A stretch of DNA of 64,000 nt from Panacagrimonas sp963975245 (GTDB lineage Bacteria > Pseudomonadota > Gammaproteobacteria > Nevskiales > Nevskiaceae), in the NCBI GenBank assembly GCA_963975245.1, contig CAXBFJ010000003.1, positions 62,001 to 126,000 of the forward strand, given 5' to 3'. A model generated the notes under the pieces. The model did no database searches. It saw only the letters and a program-made list of their open reading frames with translations, and was not told where the DNA came from. The stretch's first letter is position 1. Every line of letters starts with the position of its first letter. This document shows positions 51,959-60,408 of this stretch, piece by piece. Both the position numbers and the translations under genes were made by a program.

Positions 51959-53656
51959 TCAGGCATTGGCAGCGACTGTCGCCGCGTCTGGCACATTGGC
52001 GCTGCCGGCCTCACGGTTGACCAGATGATGCTCACGTGCGGCTCTGACAAAGCCTTCAAACAATGGGTGACCGTCACGCGGCGTTGAGGTGAACTCCGGG
52101 TGGAACTGCACGCCCACAAACCAGGGGTGATCGGCAATTTCGATGATCTCGACCAGCTGTTCGTTCTCCGAAAGACCGGCAAGCTGCAGGCCCTTGGCAG
52201 ATAGCTCGTCGCGATAGGTGTTGTTGAACTCGTAGCGGTGGCGATGGCGTTCGCTGACGGTTTCGGCGTTGTACATGGCCCGCGATCGCGAGCCGGACTT
52301 GAGCCGGCAACGCTGCGCACCCAGGCGCATGGTGCCACCCAGATCGGAATCGGCGGCACGCGTTTCAAGCTTGCCGCTGGCATCCAGCCACTCCGTCACC
52401 AGCGCGATGACCGGATGCGGCGAGTGCGGATTGAATTCTGATGAATGTGCATTGGCCAAGCCGCAGACGTTGCGCGCGTACTCGATGACCGCAACCTGCA
52501 TGCCCAGACAGATACCCAGATAGGGAATCTTGTTCTCGCGAGCGTACTGCGCAGCCAGGACCTTGCCCTCAATGCCGCGTTCGCCAAAGCCACCAGGGAC
52601 GAGAATGCAGTCAACACCCTGCAGCACCCGCGTACCCTGCGACTCGAGCGTTTCGGATTCGATGTAGCGAATCTTGACCCGCGTATGTGTATGCAGGCCG
52701 GCGTGGTACAGGGCTTCATTGATGCTCTTGTAGGCATCGGCCAGATCCACATACTTGCCCACCATGGCCACCTGCACCTCGGCATCAAGTTGCTCACGGG
52801 CCTCGACCACACGCTCCCAGCTCGACAAATCCGCACGGCGTGTTTCAAGACCAAAGTGCTGCACAACCTGTTCATCCAGACCCTGCTGGTGCAGCCAGCC
52901 GGGAATCTTGTAGATGTCGTCCAGATCGATGGCCGAAATCACCGCGTTGTAGGACACATTGGTGAACAGCGCGATCTTGCGCTTCTCGGTTTCCGGCAGC
53001 GGCTTTTCGCTGCGGCACAGCAGCACGTCCGGCTGGATACCAATGCCCCGCAGTTCCTTGACCGAGTGCTGGGTCGGCTTGGTCTTGAGCTCACCACCGG
53101 CCTTGATATACGGCACCAGGGTCAGGTGCATGTACAAGGCCTGACTGCGGCCAAGCTCAGCGCCCATCTGGCGAATGGCTTCCAGGAAGGGCAGCGACTC
53201 GATGTCACCGACCGTGCCGCCGATCTCTACTAGGCAGATGTCTGAGCCTTCGGCACCCGCACGAATACCGGCGTGAATCTCGTCCGTGATGTGAGGAATG
53301 ACTTGAACAGTGCGTCCCAGGTAGTCGCCACGACGCTCTTTTTCGAGCACGTTGCGATAGATCTGACCCGTGGTCAGATTGGAATACCGGTTGGTCTTGC
53401 CGCGCAGGAAGCGCTCATAGTGGCCAAGATCAAGATCGGTTTCGGCGCCGTCTTCCGTGACAAATACTTCGCCATGCTGGAATGGGCTCATGGTCCCGGC
53501 ATCAACATTGATGTAGGGATCGAGCTTGATCATGCGGACCTTCAGTCCGCGTGATTCCAGAATAGCGGCCAGGCTCGCCGCGGCGATACCCTTTCCGAGT
53601 GAGGAGACGACGCCCCCGGTGACAAATACAAAGCGAGTTGAGCCGGCGTCGGCCAT
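51959..53656 (-). CDS. pyrG: CTP synthase
   Basis: A 565-residue enzyme that makes CTP from UTP, ATP and glutamine. N-terminal synthetase: FVTGGVVSSLGKG, LDPYINVDAGTMSP. C-terminal glutaminase: GGFGERGIEGK, the nucleophile Cys in LGICLGMQ, and HPEFTSTPRDG. It is about 20 residues longer than E. coli PyrG through the C-terminal end. ATG 53656 matches the family; a longer reading to 53722 is unlikely. Confidence 0.97.
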   Translation of the reverse strand: MADAGSTRFVFVTGGVVSSLGKGIAAASLAAILESRGLKVRMIKLDPYINVDAGTMSPFQHGEVFVTEDGAETDLDLGHYERFLRGKTNRYSNLTTGQIYRNVLEKERRGDYLGRTVQVIPHITDEIHAGIRAGAEGSDICLVEIGGTVGDIESLPFLEAIRQMGAELGRSQALYMHLTLVPYIKAGGELKTKPTQHSVKELRGIGIQPDVLLCRSEKPLPETEKRKIALFTNVSYNAVISAIDLDDIYKIPGWLHQQGLDEQVVQHFGLETRRADLSSWERVVEAREQLDAEVQVAMVGKYVDLADAYKSINEALYHAGLHTHTRVKIRYIESETLESQGTRVLQGVDCILVPGGFGERGIEGKVLAAQYARENKIPYLGICLGMQVAVIEYARNVCGLANAHSSEFNPHSPHPVIALVTEWLDASGKLETRAADSDLGGTMRLGAQRCRLKSGSRSRAMYNAETVSERHRHRYEFNNTYRDELSAKGLQLAGLSENEQLVEIIEIADHPWFVGVQFHPEFTSTPRDGHPLFEGFVRAAREHHLVNREAGSANVPDAATVAANA

Positions 53657-53753
53657 AAGGCAATTAGGGGGGCGATTGGTTTGCGAGATTCTAACAGCCT
53701 GTGAAGCCGACGGCCTCGCCAAGTTCGTGATCAGGGCGTAATTGGCGGCAACA

Positions 53754-54515
53754 TCAGCTCTTGAGCTTGTAACCGGTCTTGAAAATCCACCAGACCGTGA
53801 TCAGGCACAGGCTCAGGAACAGCAAGATCATGGCCAGGCACAACCAGACATTGACGTCAGCTACACCATAGAAACTCCATCTGAATCCGCTGATCAGGTA
53901 GACCACGGGGTTGAACAGCGTGATCTTCTGCCAGATCGGCGGCAGCATGCTGATGGAGTAAAAGCTTCCACCGAGAAAGGTCAGAGGGGTGACGATCATC
54001 AGCGGCACGACCTGCAATTTCTCGAAGTTGTCAGCCCAGATACCAATGATGAAACCGAACAGGCTGAAAGTAACCGCCGTCAGGACCATGAAGAAAGCCA
54101 TCCAAATTGGATGCTGAATCTCATAATCCACGAAGAAGATGGCTGTGAGCAGGATCAGGAAGCCCAGAATGACCGACTTGGTCGCCGCCGCCCCGACATA
54201 GCCCAGGAGAATTTCCACATAGGACACCGGCGCAGAGAGCATCTCGTAGACCGTGCCAGAGAACTTGGGCATGTAGATTGCAAACGAGGCGTTGGACAGG
54301 CTCTGGTTGAGCAAGGCCAGCATGACCAGTCCGGGAATGATGAAGGCACCGTAGCCGATGCCGTCAATGTCGCCGATACGCGTGCCAATGGCCGTGCCAA
54401 AGACCACAAAATAAAGGGAGGTAGAGAGCACCGGCGAGGCGACGCTTTGCATCAGCGTGCGGGCAGTTCGGGACATCTCGAACATGTAGATGGCACGTAT
54501 ACCGTGGAAGTTCAT
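53754..54515 (-). CDS. ABC-2 type permease
   Basis: A 253-residue inner-membrane protein with six helices, in the ABC-2 export family: TLMQSVASPVLSTSLYFVVFG near 20-40, then FIIPGLVMLALLNQS, GFLILLTAIFF and the ABC-2 signature PLTFLGGSFYSISMLPP. Works with the ATPase encoded just upstream (4-bp overlap) to export an unknown substrate. ATG 54515. Confidence 0.9.
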   Translation of the reverse strand: MNFHGIRAIYMFEMSRTARTLMQSVASPVLSTSLYFVVFGTAIGTRIGDIDGIGYGAFIIPGLVMLALLNQSLSNASFAIYMPKFSGTVYEMLSAPVSYVEILLGYVGAAATKSVILGFLILLTAIFFVDYEIQHPIWMAFFMVLTAVTFSLFGFIIGIWADNFEKLQVVPLMIVTPLTFLGGSFYSISMLPPIWQKITLFNPVVYLISGFRWSFYGVADVNVWLCLAMILLFLSLCLITVWWIFKTGYKLKS

Positions 54516-55438
54516 GCGTGCTCGCTCACCAGATTGACAAAAATTTCTTCCAAAGAGCTCTCGCTGGAGCGCAGTTCCTTGAAGTCGATGCCGTGATCTC
54601 CGAGTTTTCTGAGCAAGGCCGCAATTCCGGTTTCCTCGCTTTGCCCGTCAAATGTGTAGACCAGCTTGCGTCCCTCGTCGATCAGTTCCAAAGCCTCATT
54701 GGAAAGTCCCTGTGGAATCTCGGAAATGGCGCACTTCAGGGTCAGGGTGAGCTGCTTGGTGCCCAGCTTCTCCATCAAGGCATCTTTGTGCTCTACCAGG
54801 ATCAACTCGCCTTTGCGGATGACGCCGATGCGATCGGCCATCTCTTCGGCTTCTTCGATGTAATGCGTGGTCAGGATGATGGTCACCCCGCCCGCCCGCA
54901 GGCCACGCACGACCTCCCACATGTCACGTCGCAAAGCCACATCGACACCGGCAGTGGGCTCGTCCAGAAACAGAATCTCGGGCTCGTGCGACAGCGCCTT
55001 TGCGATCATCACGCGGCGCTTCATGCCGCCAGACAACTCCCGGATACGCGATTTTCGCTTGTCCCATAAGGACAGCTGGCGCAGCACTTTTTCAATGTGC
55101 GCCGGGTCCGGCGCCTTGCCAAAAAGCCCCCGGCTGAAACTCACGGTGGCCCAAACCGTCTCGAAGGCATCCGTGGCGATCTCCTGCGGCACCAGACCAA
55201 TCTTGCTGCGCGCGGCCTTGTAGTCCCGGACCACGTCGTAGCCGTCTGCCAGCACCTGCCCTTCACCCGGATTGACGATCCCGCAGATGATGCTGATGAG
55301 CGTGGTCTTGCCCGCCCCGTTCGGACCCAGCAGCGCAAAGATCTCTCCACGCCGGATTTCCAGGTTGATGCCCTTGAGGGCGACGTGCCCCGACGCATAA
55401 ACCTTGCTCAGATTCTGGACCGAAATGATGTTCTGCAC
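54512..55438 (-). CDS. ABC-2 exporter ATPase
   Basis: A 308-residue ATPase: Walker A GPNGAGKTT near 40, signature LSGGMKRR, Walker B ILFLDEPTAGVDV, and the H-loop TTHYIEEAEE. The C-terminal extension (about 230-308) is typical of multidrug/export ATPases. Four-base overlap with the permease gene. Substrate unknown; YadG-YadH-type exporters have this layout. Confidence 0.92.
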   Translation of the reverse strand: MQNIISVQNLSKVYASGHVALKGINLEIRRGEIFALLGPNGAGKTTLISIICGIVNPGEGQVLADGYDVVRDYKAARSKIGLVPQEIATDAFETVWATVSFSRGLFGKAPDPAHIEKVLRQLSLWDKRKSRIRELSGGMKRRVMIAKALSHEPEILFLDEPTAGVDVALRRDMWEVVRGLRAGGVTIILTTHYIEEAEEMADRIGVIRKGELILVEHKDALMEKLGTKQLTLTLKCAISEIPQGLSNEALELIDEGRKLVYTFDGQSEETGIAALLRKLGDHGIDFKELRSSESSLEEIFVNLVSEHA

Positions 55439-55519
55439 GTGCTCAGTACGGGTGGGCGAGCGCGCACCCTAATGGCGAGTCCCATACGGACGCAAACCGG
55501 CGACCGCAGGAGAGGCCTG

Positions 55520-56830
55520 TCAGGCGGCGTCCTGAGCGCTCACGACCCTTGCCCTGCCCCCGCGCTTGGCCTCGTAGAGCCGCGCATCCGCTCGCTGAAT
55601 CAGGGTCTCAACGCTATTGCCATCACCGGGCAGCGCTGCCACGCCCGCACTAAAGCTGACTTCGAAACGATCGCCGGCTTCGTTCACGCAGCGCTGGCCC
55701 ATGAACTCCACGAGCAGCCGCTCAATGTGGGCGCCAGCGCTCTGAGCCGACTCGCCCTCAAACGCCACGCAGAATTCTTCGCCCCCCCAACGCGCCTTCA
55801 AATCCTGGGGCCGTAGCCGTGTCTGCAACAGCCGACCCAAACTGGCCAGCACCCGGTCACCCGTGTGATGGCCATGGGTATCGTTGACCCGCTTGAAGTG
55901 GTCCAGGTCCAGCATGCCGATTGCAAGGGACTGACCCCGCCTACGCGCTTCCTCAAACTGCGCGCCGGCCATATCGAGAAAGGGTCGCCGCAGTGACAAG
56001 CCCGTTACCTGATCACGGTCAAAGCGCTCGCGCAGTTGGCGGACCCTGCGGACGGTCGCACTCACCCGGTCACACAACTCGCCGTTCGTAAGCGGTCGAT
56101 ACAGCCACTCGTCCGCGCCCGAATCACACACCACCCGGCGGCTTTGTTCGGATTGTGAATCCGTCAGAAGCGCCACATAAAGATCCGACCAGCGAATCAT
56201 GCTGCGAATCAGGCGCACCGTATCCAATCCACAGTACGGTGGCAGTTGGTCATCCAACAGCAGGTAATCGGGTCGCACAGCACTCAGTGCTTCAGGCAGC
56301 AGGCTACCGTTGTGGCAGTAACTCACCGGGAATCCGGCTGCACTGAGTGCCTGGCCATAGGTAACTGCCTCGTCCCGGTTGTGTGTGGCAATCAGGATAT
56401 GCGCCGCTTCCGCGGTCCCGCTGGCAAGCAGGTGCTGGACGGCCAGTGATAGCTGGTCCGGCTCCAAGGGTTTTATCGAGTACAGCACAGCGCCTGCGCG
56501 AACGGCGGCAATCCGACTCGCAAAACTACTGTTTCCAGAGAGAAAGCCCATCGGCGTCTTTTCCATGCCCGGAATGCGCCTGAGCATCGCGGGCAGGTCC
56601 AGGCCCGATTCTTCCGGGCCCAAGTGCATGTCAATCAGGACGGCGTCCGGTTTGTTCCGGCGAGCACAATCAACGGCCGTGGCGAGATTGGCTGCGCCGT
56701 CTACGGCAAACATCTGATGGCGCCCAAGGGAGCGCACGTACTGCACCACTGCGAGGTCGTCATCAACCACCAGCAGGCGTTTGGTGCCTGAAGGCGCTGT
56801 CATCTGATCGCTCGGTGGCGCGTCACTCAT
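55520..56830 (-). CDS. Response regulator with two receiver domains and GGDEF output
   Basis: A 436-residue protein with a receiver (about 18-135; VLIDMHLGPEESG holds the Asp), a second receiver-like domain (about 145-260; LLLDDQLPPYCG), and a GGDEF domain (about 275-430) with intact GGEEF and LDLDHFKRVNDTHGHH. It should make cyclic di-GMP when phosphorylated. ATG 56830 gives the standard start; it is divergent from the stressosome module, whose hybrid kinase is a candidate partner. Confidence 0.9.
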   Translation of the reverse strand: MSDAPPSDQMTAPSGTKRLLVVDDDLAVVQYVRSLGRHQMFAVDGAANLATAVDCARRNKPDAVLIDMHLGPEESGLDLPAMLRRIPGMEKTPMGFLSGNSSFASRIAAVRAGAVLYSIKPLEPDQLSLAVQHLLASGTAEAAHILIATHNRDEAVTYGQALSAAGFPVSYCHNGSLLPEALSAVRPDYLLLDDQLPPYCGLDTVRLIRSMIRWSDLYVALLTDSQSEQSRRVVCDSGADEWLYRPLTNGELCDRVSATVRRVRQLRERFDRDQVTGLSLRRPFLDMAGAQFEEARRRGQSLAIGMLDLDHFKRVNDTHGHHTGDRVLASLGRLLQTRLRPQDLKARWGGEEFCVAFEGESAQSAGAHIERLLVEFMGQRCVNEAGDRFEVSFSAGVAALPGDGNSVETLIQRADARLYEAKRGGRARVVSAQDAA

Positions 56831-57010
56831 CAAGCTATTCCACTGCCGTATGGAGTACCGGCAATCTGCCGAACACAAGTCCATACTACCCTTGTCAGTT
56901 TGACCCTCGTGTGAAAAATTCGGCATACGGTAACTCTTGGCCGATAACGGGAGCCTCGGTGTTCTGGTCGCGCCCAGGTCAGAAAAAAATCAACGCGGAA
57001 CACAGTCAAT

Positions 57011-58552
57011 ATGGTCCAGAAAATGAAACAACTCTCCGAAGCCGTTTATCGCGCCATCGTGGAAGGCTCCCCGATTGCCAAGATTCTGGTCAATCGCGAA
57101 GGTGTCATCGTTCTGATCAACGCGCAGGTCGAGGCCTTGTTTGGCTATCAGCGCGAAGAGTTGGTGGGCAAGCCGGTGGAATCTCTGGTCCCACTCGCCA
57201 TTCGCGGAAAACACCCCAAATTGCGTGATGGCTACTTCGAGGACCCCCGCCCCCGCTACATGGGCGTTGGCCGCGATCTCACCGGAACCCGTAAAGATGG
57301 CAGCGAATTTCCAGTGGAAATTGCGCTGACGCCCATCAATTCTGCGGACGGTGAGTTTGTCCTCGCGGCGGTCAACGACATTACTGAGCGCAAGCGCGCA
57401 GATGACAAATTCAGAAGCGTCGTTGAGGCGGCGCCGACGGCCATGATCATGATCGACGAGGCGGGCAATGTGGTGCTGGCCAACGCTCAGGTCGAACGAT
57501 TGTTCGGTTTCTCGCGTGAAGAGCTGCTCACGATGAAAGTCGATGTACTGGTTCCGGATGCGATGCGACCGGGTCATCCCAAATTGCGTGAAGGATTTTT
57601 CACCGACCCGCGACCGCGCACCATGGGAGCAGGCCGGGAACTCCACGGCAAGCGCAAGGACGGCACGCTGGTGCCGGTCGAGATTGGCCTGAATCCGATT
57701 CAAACCTCGGACGGGAAGTTCGCCATCGCCGCCATCGCCGACATCAGTGAGCGACGGCGCGCGGAAGAAAAATTCCGAGCCGTGGTGGAGTCGGCGCCCA
57801 ATGCCATGGTCATGATCGATGTCAGCGGCACCATCGTGCTGACCAACAACCAGGTCGAAAAGCTGTTTGGCTACAAGCGTGACGAATTACTGGGCAAGCA
57901 GATTGAGATGTTGGTGCCGGAACGCATTCGTGACCGCCACCCTGCCATGCGTAACGGGTTCTTTGCCGATCCCCGCCCACGCATGATGGGCATGGGCCGT
58001 GACCTCACCGGCGCACGCAAGGATGGCTCCGAGTTCCCGGTGGAAATCGGCCTGAACCCCATTGAAACCACAGAAGGGCGTTTCGCCATCGCGGCGATTG
58101 CCGACATCAGCGAGCGCGTAGACCGCGAAAAGCTGCTGGCGCGGCAGCGTGATGAAATACTCGAACTGTCGACCCCGGTCATGCAGGTCTGGGACAAGGT
58201 TCTGGCGCTCCCGATCATCGGCACCCTGGACAGCCAGCGTGCTGGCCGCCTGACCGAGAACCTGCTCCAGAAAATTGGCATTGATGAAGCCGAGTGGGTG
58301 ATCCTGGACATCTCCGGCGTCCCCACCATCGACTCGCAGGTTGCGCAGAACCTGCTCAAGACCGTACAGGGCGCCCGCCTGATGGGCGCCGACTGCATTC
58401 TTTCCGGGGTGCGCCCGGAAACGGCGCAGGCCATGGTCCACCTTGGCATTGATATCGGCGCACTGCGTTCGCGCAGCACCATGCGCGATGCGCTGCAACT
58501 GGCCCTGACGCTGCGCAAGGATCCGGATGCTGCCCTCCACAGGGGAGTCTGA
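57011..58552 (+). CDS. RsbR-like stressosome sensor with three PAS repeats and a STAS domain
   Basis: A 513-residue cytoplasmic protein. Three near-identical PAS units (about 10-130, 133-253, 256-376), each with a DPRPR.MG.GR.L pattern and RKDG..FPVEI, look like recent internal triplication. The C-terminal STAS domain (about 395-505) has ISGVPTIDSQVAQ and LSGVRPETAQAMV, where RsbR proteins carry the phosphorylated Thr/Ser. Classic RsbR has a globin-like sensor instead. First of five overlapping genes (RsbR-S-T-X plus kinase). Confidence 0.88.
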   Translation: MVQKMKQLSEAVYRAIVEGSPIAKILVNREGVIVLINAQVEALFGYQREELVGKPVESLVPLAIRGKHPKLRDGYFEDPRPRYMGVGRDLTGTRKDGSEFPVEIALTPINSADGEFVLAAVNDITERKRADDKFRSVVEAAPTAMIMIDEAGNVVLANAQVERLFGFSREELLTMKVDVLVPDAMRPGHPKLREGFFTDPRPRTMGAGRELHGKRKDGTLVPVEIGLNPIQTSDGKFAIAAIADISERRRAEEKFRAVVESAPNAMVMIDVSGTIVLTNNQVEKLFGYKRDELLGKQIEMLVPERIRDRHPAMRNGFFADPRPRMMGMGRDLTGARKDGSEFPVEIGLNPIETTEGRFAIAAIADISERVDREKLLARQRDEILELSTPVMQVWDKVLALPIIGTLDSQRAGRLTENLLQKIGIDEAEWVILDISGVPTIDSQVAQNLLKTVQGARLMGADCILSGVRPETAQAMVHLGIDIGALRSRSTMRDALQLALTLRKDPDAALHRGV

Positions 58553-58554
58553 GC

Positions 58555-58917
58555 ATGGCGCTGGAAGTGGTCCCCATCATTCGGGTAGGCGATAACCTGC
58601 TGGTCAGCCTGCAGGGCGAGCTGGACGACGAGGCCGTGGTTCGCCTCGAAGACCAAATCACGCGAGAGGTTTCACGCACGCGTTGCAAGGGCACGCTGAT
58701 CGACGTGGGCGGACTTGCAGTCGTGGACTCCTTCATCGCACGAGTCATCGCGCGCATCGTGGCCATGGTTCGCCTGCTCGGCAGCGAAGCCGTGGTCGTC
58801 GGCATCCAGCCTGCAGTGGCCATCACGCTGGTTGAGCTGGGCGTCAATATGGACCAGGTTCATACCGCGCTCAATGCAGGTAAGGGCATGGACCTGCTCA
58901 GACGCCTGCAGGCCTGA
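58555..58917 (+). CDS. RsbS-like STAS scaffold protein
   Basis: A 120-residue single STAS domain. GGLAVVDSFIARVIAR contains the Ser that RsbT phosphorylates, and VVVGIQPAVAITLVELG is the second STAS helix pair. With the RsbR-like protein it should form the stressosome that holds RsbT. It starts 2 bp after the RsbR-like stop and precedes rsbT-like by 7 bp. Confidence 0.9.
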   Translation: MALEVVPIIRVGDNLLVSLQGELDDEAVVRLEDQITREVSRTRCKGTLIDVGGLAVVDSFIARVIARIVAMVRLLGSEAVVVGIQPAVAITLVELGVNMDQVHTALNAGKGMDLLRRLQA

Positions 58918-58924
58918 TCAGAAT

Positions 58925-59353
58925 ATGTCCGCCGGCCTGGTTGCGGATGCTGTCGAAACCCTCGAGACCTGCAACATCATTGCTGAGGCGGACGTTGTAC
59001 GAGTGCGCCTGATGTTGCGCCGAATGTGCGATGCCATCGGCATGGGCGCAGTGGATAGCACCAAGCTGATTACCGCCTGCTCCGAACTGGCGCGAAATGT
59101 CCTTCGCTACGGTGGCGGCGGCGTAGCGCGCGCGAACTGGGTCAAGAATCATGTACAAGACGGCGTCTGGGTTTGCTTCGAGGATCAGGGCCCGGGCATT
59201 GCCAACCTTGAACTGGCCCTGACAGACGGCTTCAGTACGGGCAACAGCATGGGCATCGGCCTACCTGGTGCGCGCCGGCTCTGCGACGAGTTTGATATCC
59301 AGTCATTTCCGGGACAGGGCACGACCGTCACCATCACGAAGTGGGCGAGATGA
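58925..59353 (+). CDS. RsbT-like serine kinase
   Basis: A 142-residue GHKL kinase. N-box ACSELARNVLRYGGG and the G1 box DQGPGIANLELALTDGFSTG match RsbT; the last part, GIGLPGARRLCDEFDI, is nearly identical in pattern to RsbT family members. Released from the stressosome it normally switches on a downstream partner. Start ATG 58925; the stop overlaps the next gene by 4 bp. Confidence 0.9.
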   Translation: MSAGLVADAVETLETCNIIAEADVVRVRLMLRRMCDAIGMGAVDSTKLITACSELARNVLRYGGGGVARANWVKNHVQDGVWVCFEDQGPGIANLELALTDGFSTGNSMGIGLPGARRLCDEFDIQSFPGQGTTVTITKWAR

Positions 59354-60408
59354 TCGAAGCGCCACATCAAAAATTCAGGGTCACGCGTGCAGCCGACGAA
59401 GCCTCCGTCAGATCTGCCGTGCTGGGAGCCGCCGCACCTGCCCTCATTGGCAGCCAGCTCATTGAGCGTGCTGTAGAGGCCAGCCTCGCACTGACATTGA
59501 ATCTGCAACAACATGCGCTGCCTGAGGCCTATCTGATGTTGCGCAGCACGTCTAAGCCTGCTGGCATGGAGGTGATCAGCATTGATCATGGACCAGGCAT
59601 TCCCGCGCAGGTGCAGCACCTTCTGGAAACGGACGATCAACCACGCGTCAGCCCCGCCGAAAGCGGCATTTTCTTTCCAAGAAGACAGGGGCTGGGCCTG
59701 CCACGCGTCAAGGCGCTTGCTGACCAATTTGAAATCTTCAGCGAACCGAAAGTGGGCACGGTGCTGCTGAGCCGCTTCTACGAAACAGCTCATCACCTGC
59801 CCAATGCCTCCCCGCTTCGATGCGGCGCCGTCAGTACCGCCATCGAGGCTGATGGCTGCGGGGACGGATGGGGATGGATCCGTTCCGGCGCAAGCTTTTC
59901 TGCACTTCTGGTGGATGGCCTGGGCCACGGGGCCAAGGCGGCCATCGCGGCACAGGCGGCAGTGGCGAGCCTGCGCGACCAAGCCGACAGCTCGGTGGAA
60001 GACTATTTTTCGCGCGCTAATGCGGCGATGCGAAAAACCCGCGGCGGAGCGGCCAGCCTGTGCCGGATTGATACCGACAAAAATTCACTCCAATTTGCTG
60101 GGGCCGGGAATGTCGAAGCTCGAGTCTTCCGCAAAGTTCGGGACTCCGGGCTGATGCCCGTACCGGGCACCCTCGGCCTCAGCATGACCTCCCCCAAGGT
60201 TCACGTCACTTCAGGCGACTGGGAACCGGGAGCGTCCCTGGTCATGCACACCGACGGCTTGCGTATCAGGTTTGAGGACCGGCTTCGACGCCTCACCCGG
60301 CATTCAGACCCGGTTGTACTGGCTGCGCTTCTGCACCGCGATCACCTGAAAGGCAACGACGATGCGTCGGTTCTGGTGATTCACGACACCCGACAGGAAA
60401 TTGCATGA
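59350..60408 (+). CDS. RsbX-like phosphatase with an extra GHKL domain
   Basis: A 352-residue fusion. The N-terminal 140 residues look like a weak GHKL ATPase (SIDHGPGIP, then GLGLPRVKALADQFEIFSEPKVG). The C-terminal 200 residues are a PP2C/SpoIIE phosphatase with LVDGLGHGAKAA and GNDDASVLVI metal motifs, as in RsbX, which resets RsbR and RsbS. The start overlaps the RsbT-like gene (ATGA), and the stop overlaps the kinase gene. Confidence 0.85.
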   Translation: MIEAPHQKFRVTRAADEASVRSAVLGAAAPALIGSQLIERAVEASLALTLNLQQHALPEAYLMLRSTSKPAGMEVISIDHGPGIPAQVQHLLETDDQPRVSPAESGIFFPRRQGLGLPRVKALADQFEIFSEPKVGTVLLSRFYETAHHLPNASPLRCGAVSTAIEADGCGDGWGWIRSGASFSALLVDGLGHGAKAAIAAQAAVASLRDQADSSVEDYFSRANAAMRKTRGGAASLCRIDTDKNSLQFAGAGNVEARVFRKVRDSGLMPVPGTLGLSMTSPKVHVTSGDWEPGASLVMHTDGLRIRFEDRLRRLTRHSDPVVLAALLHRDHLKGNDDASVLVIHDTRQEIA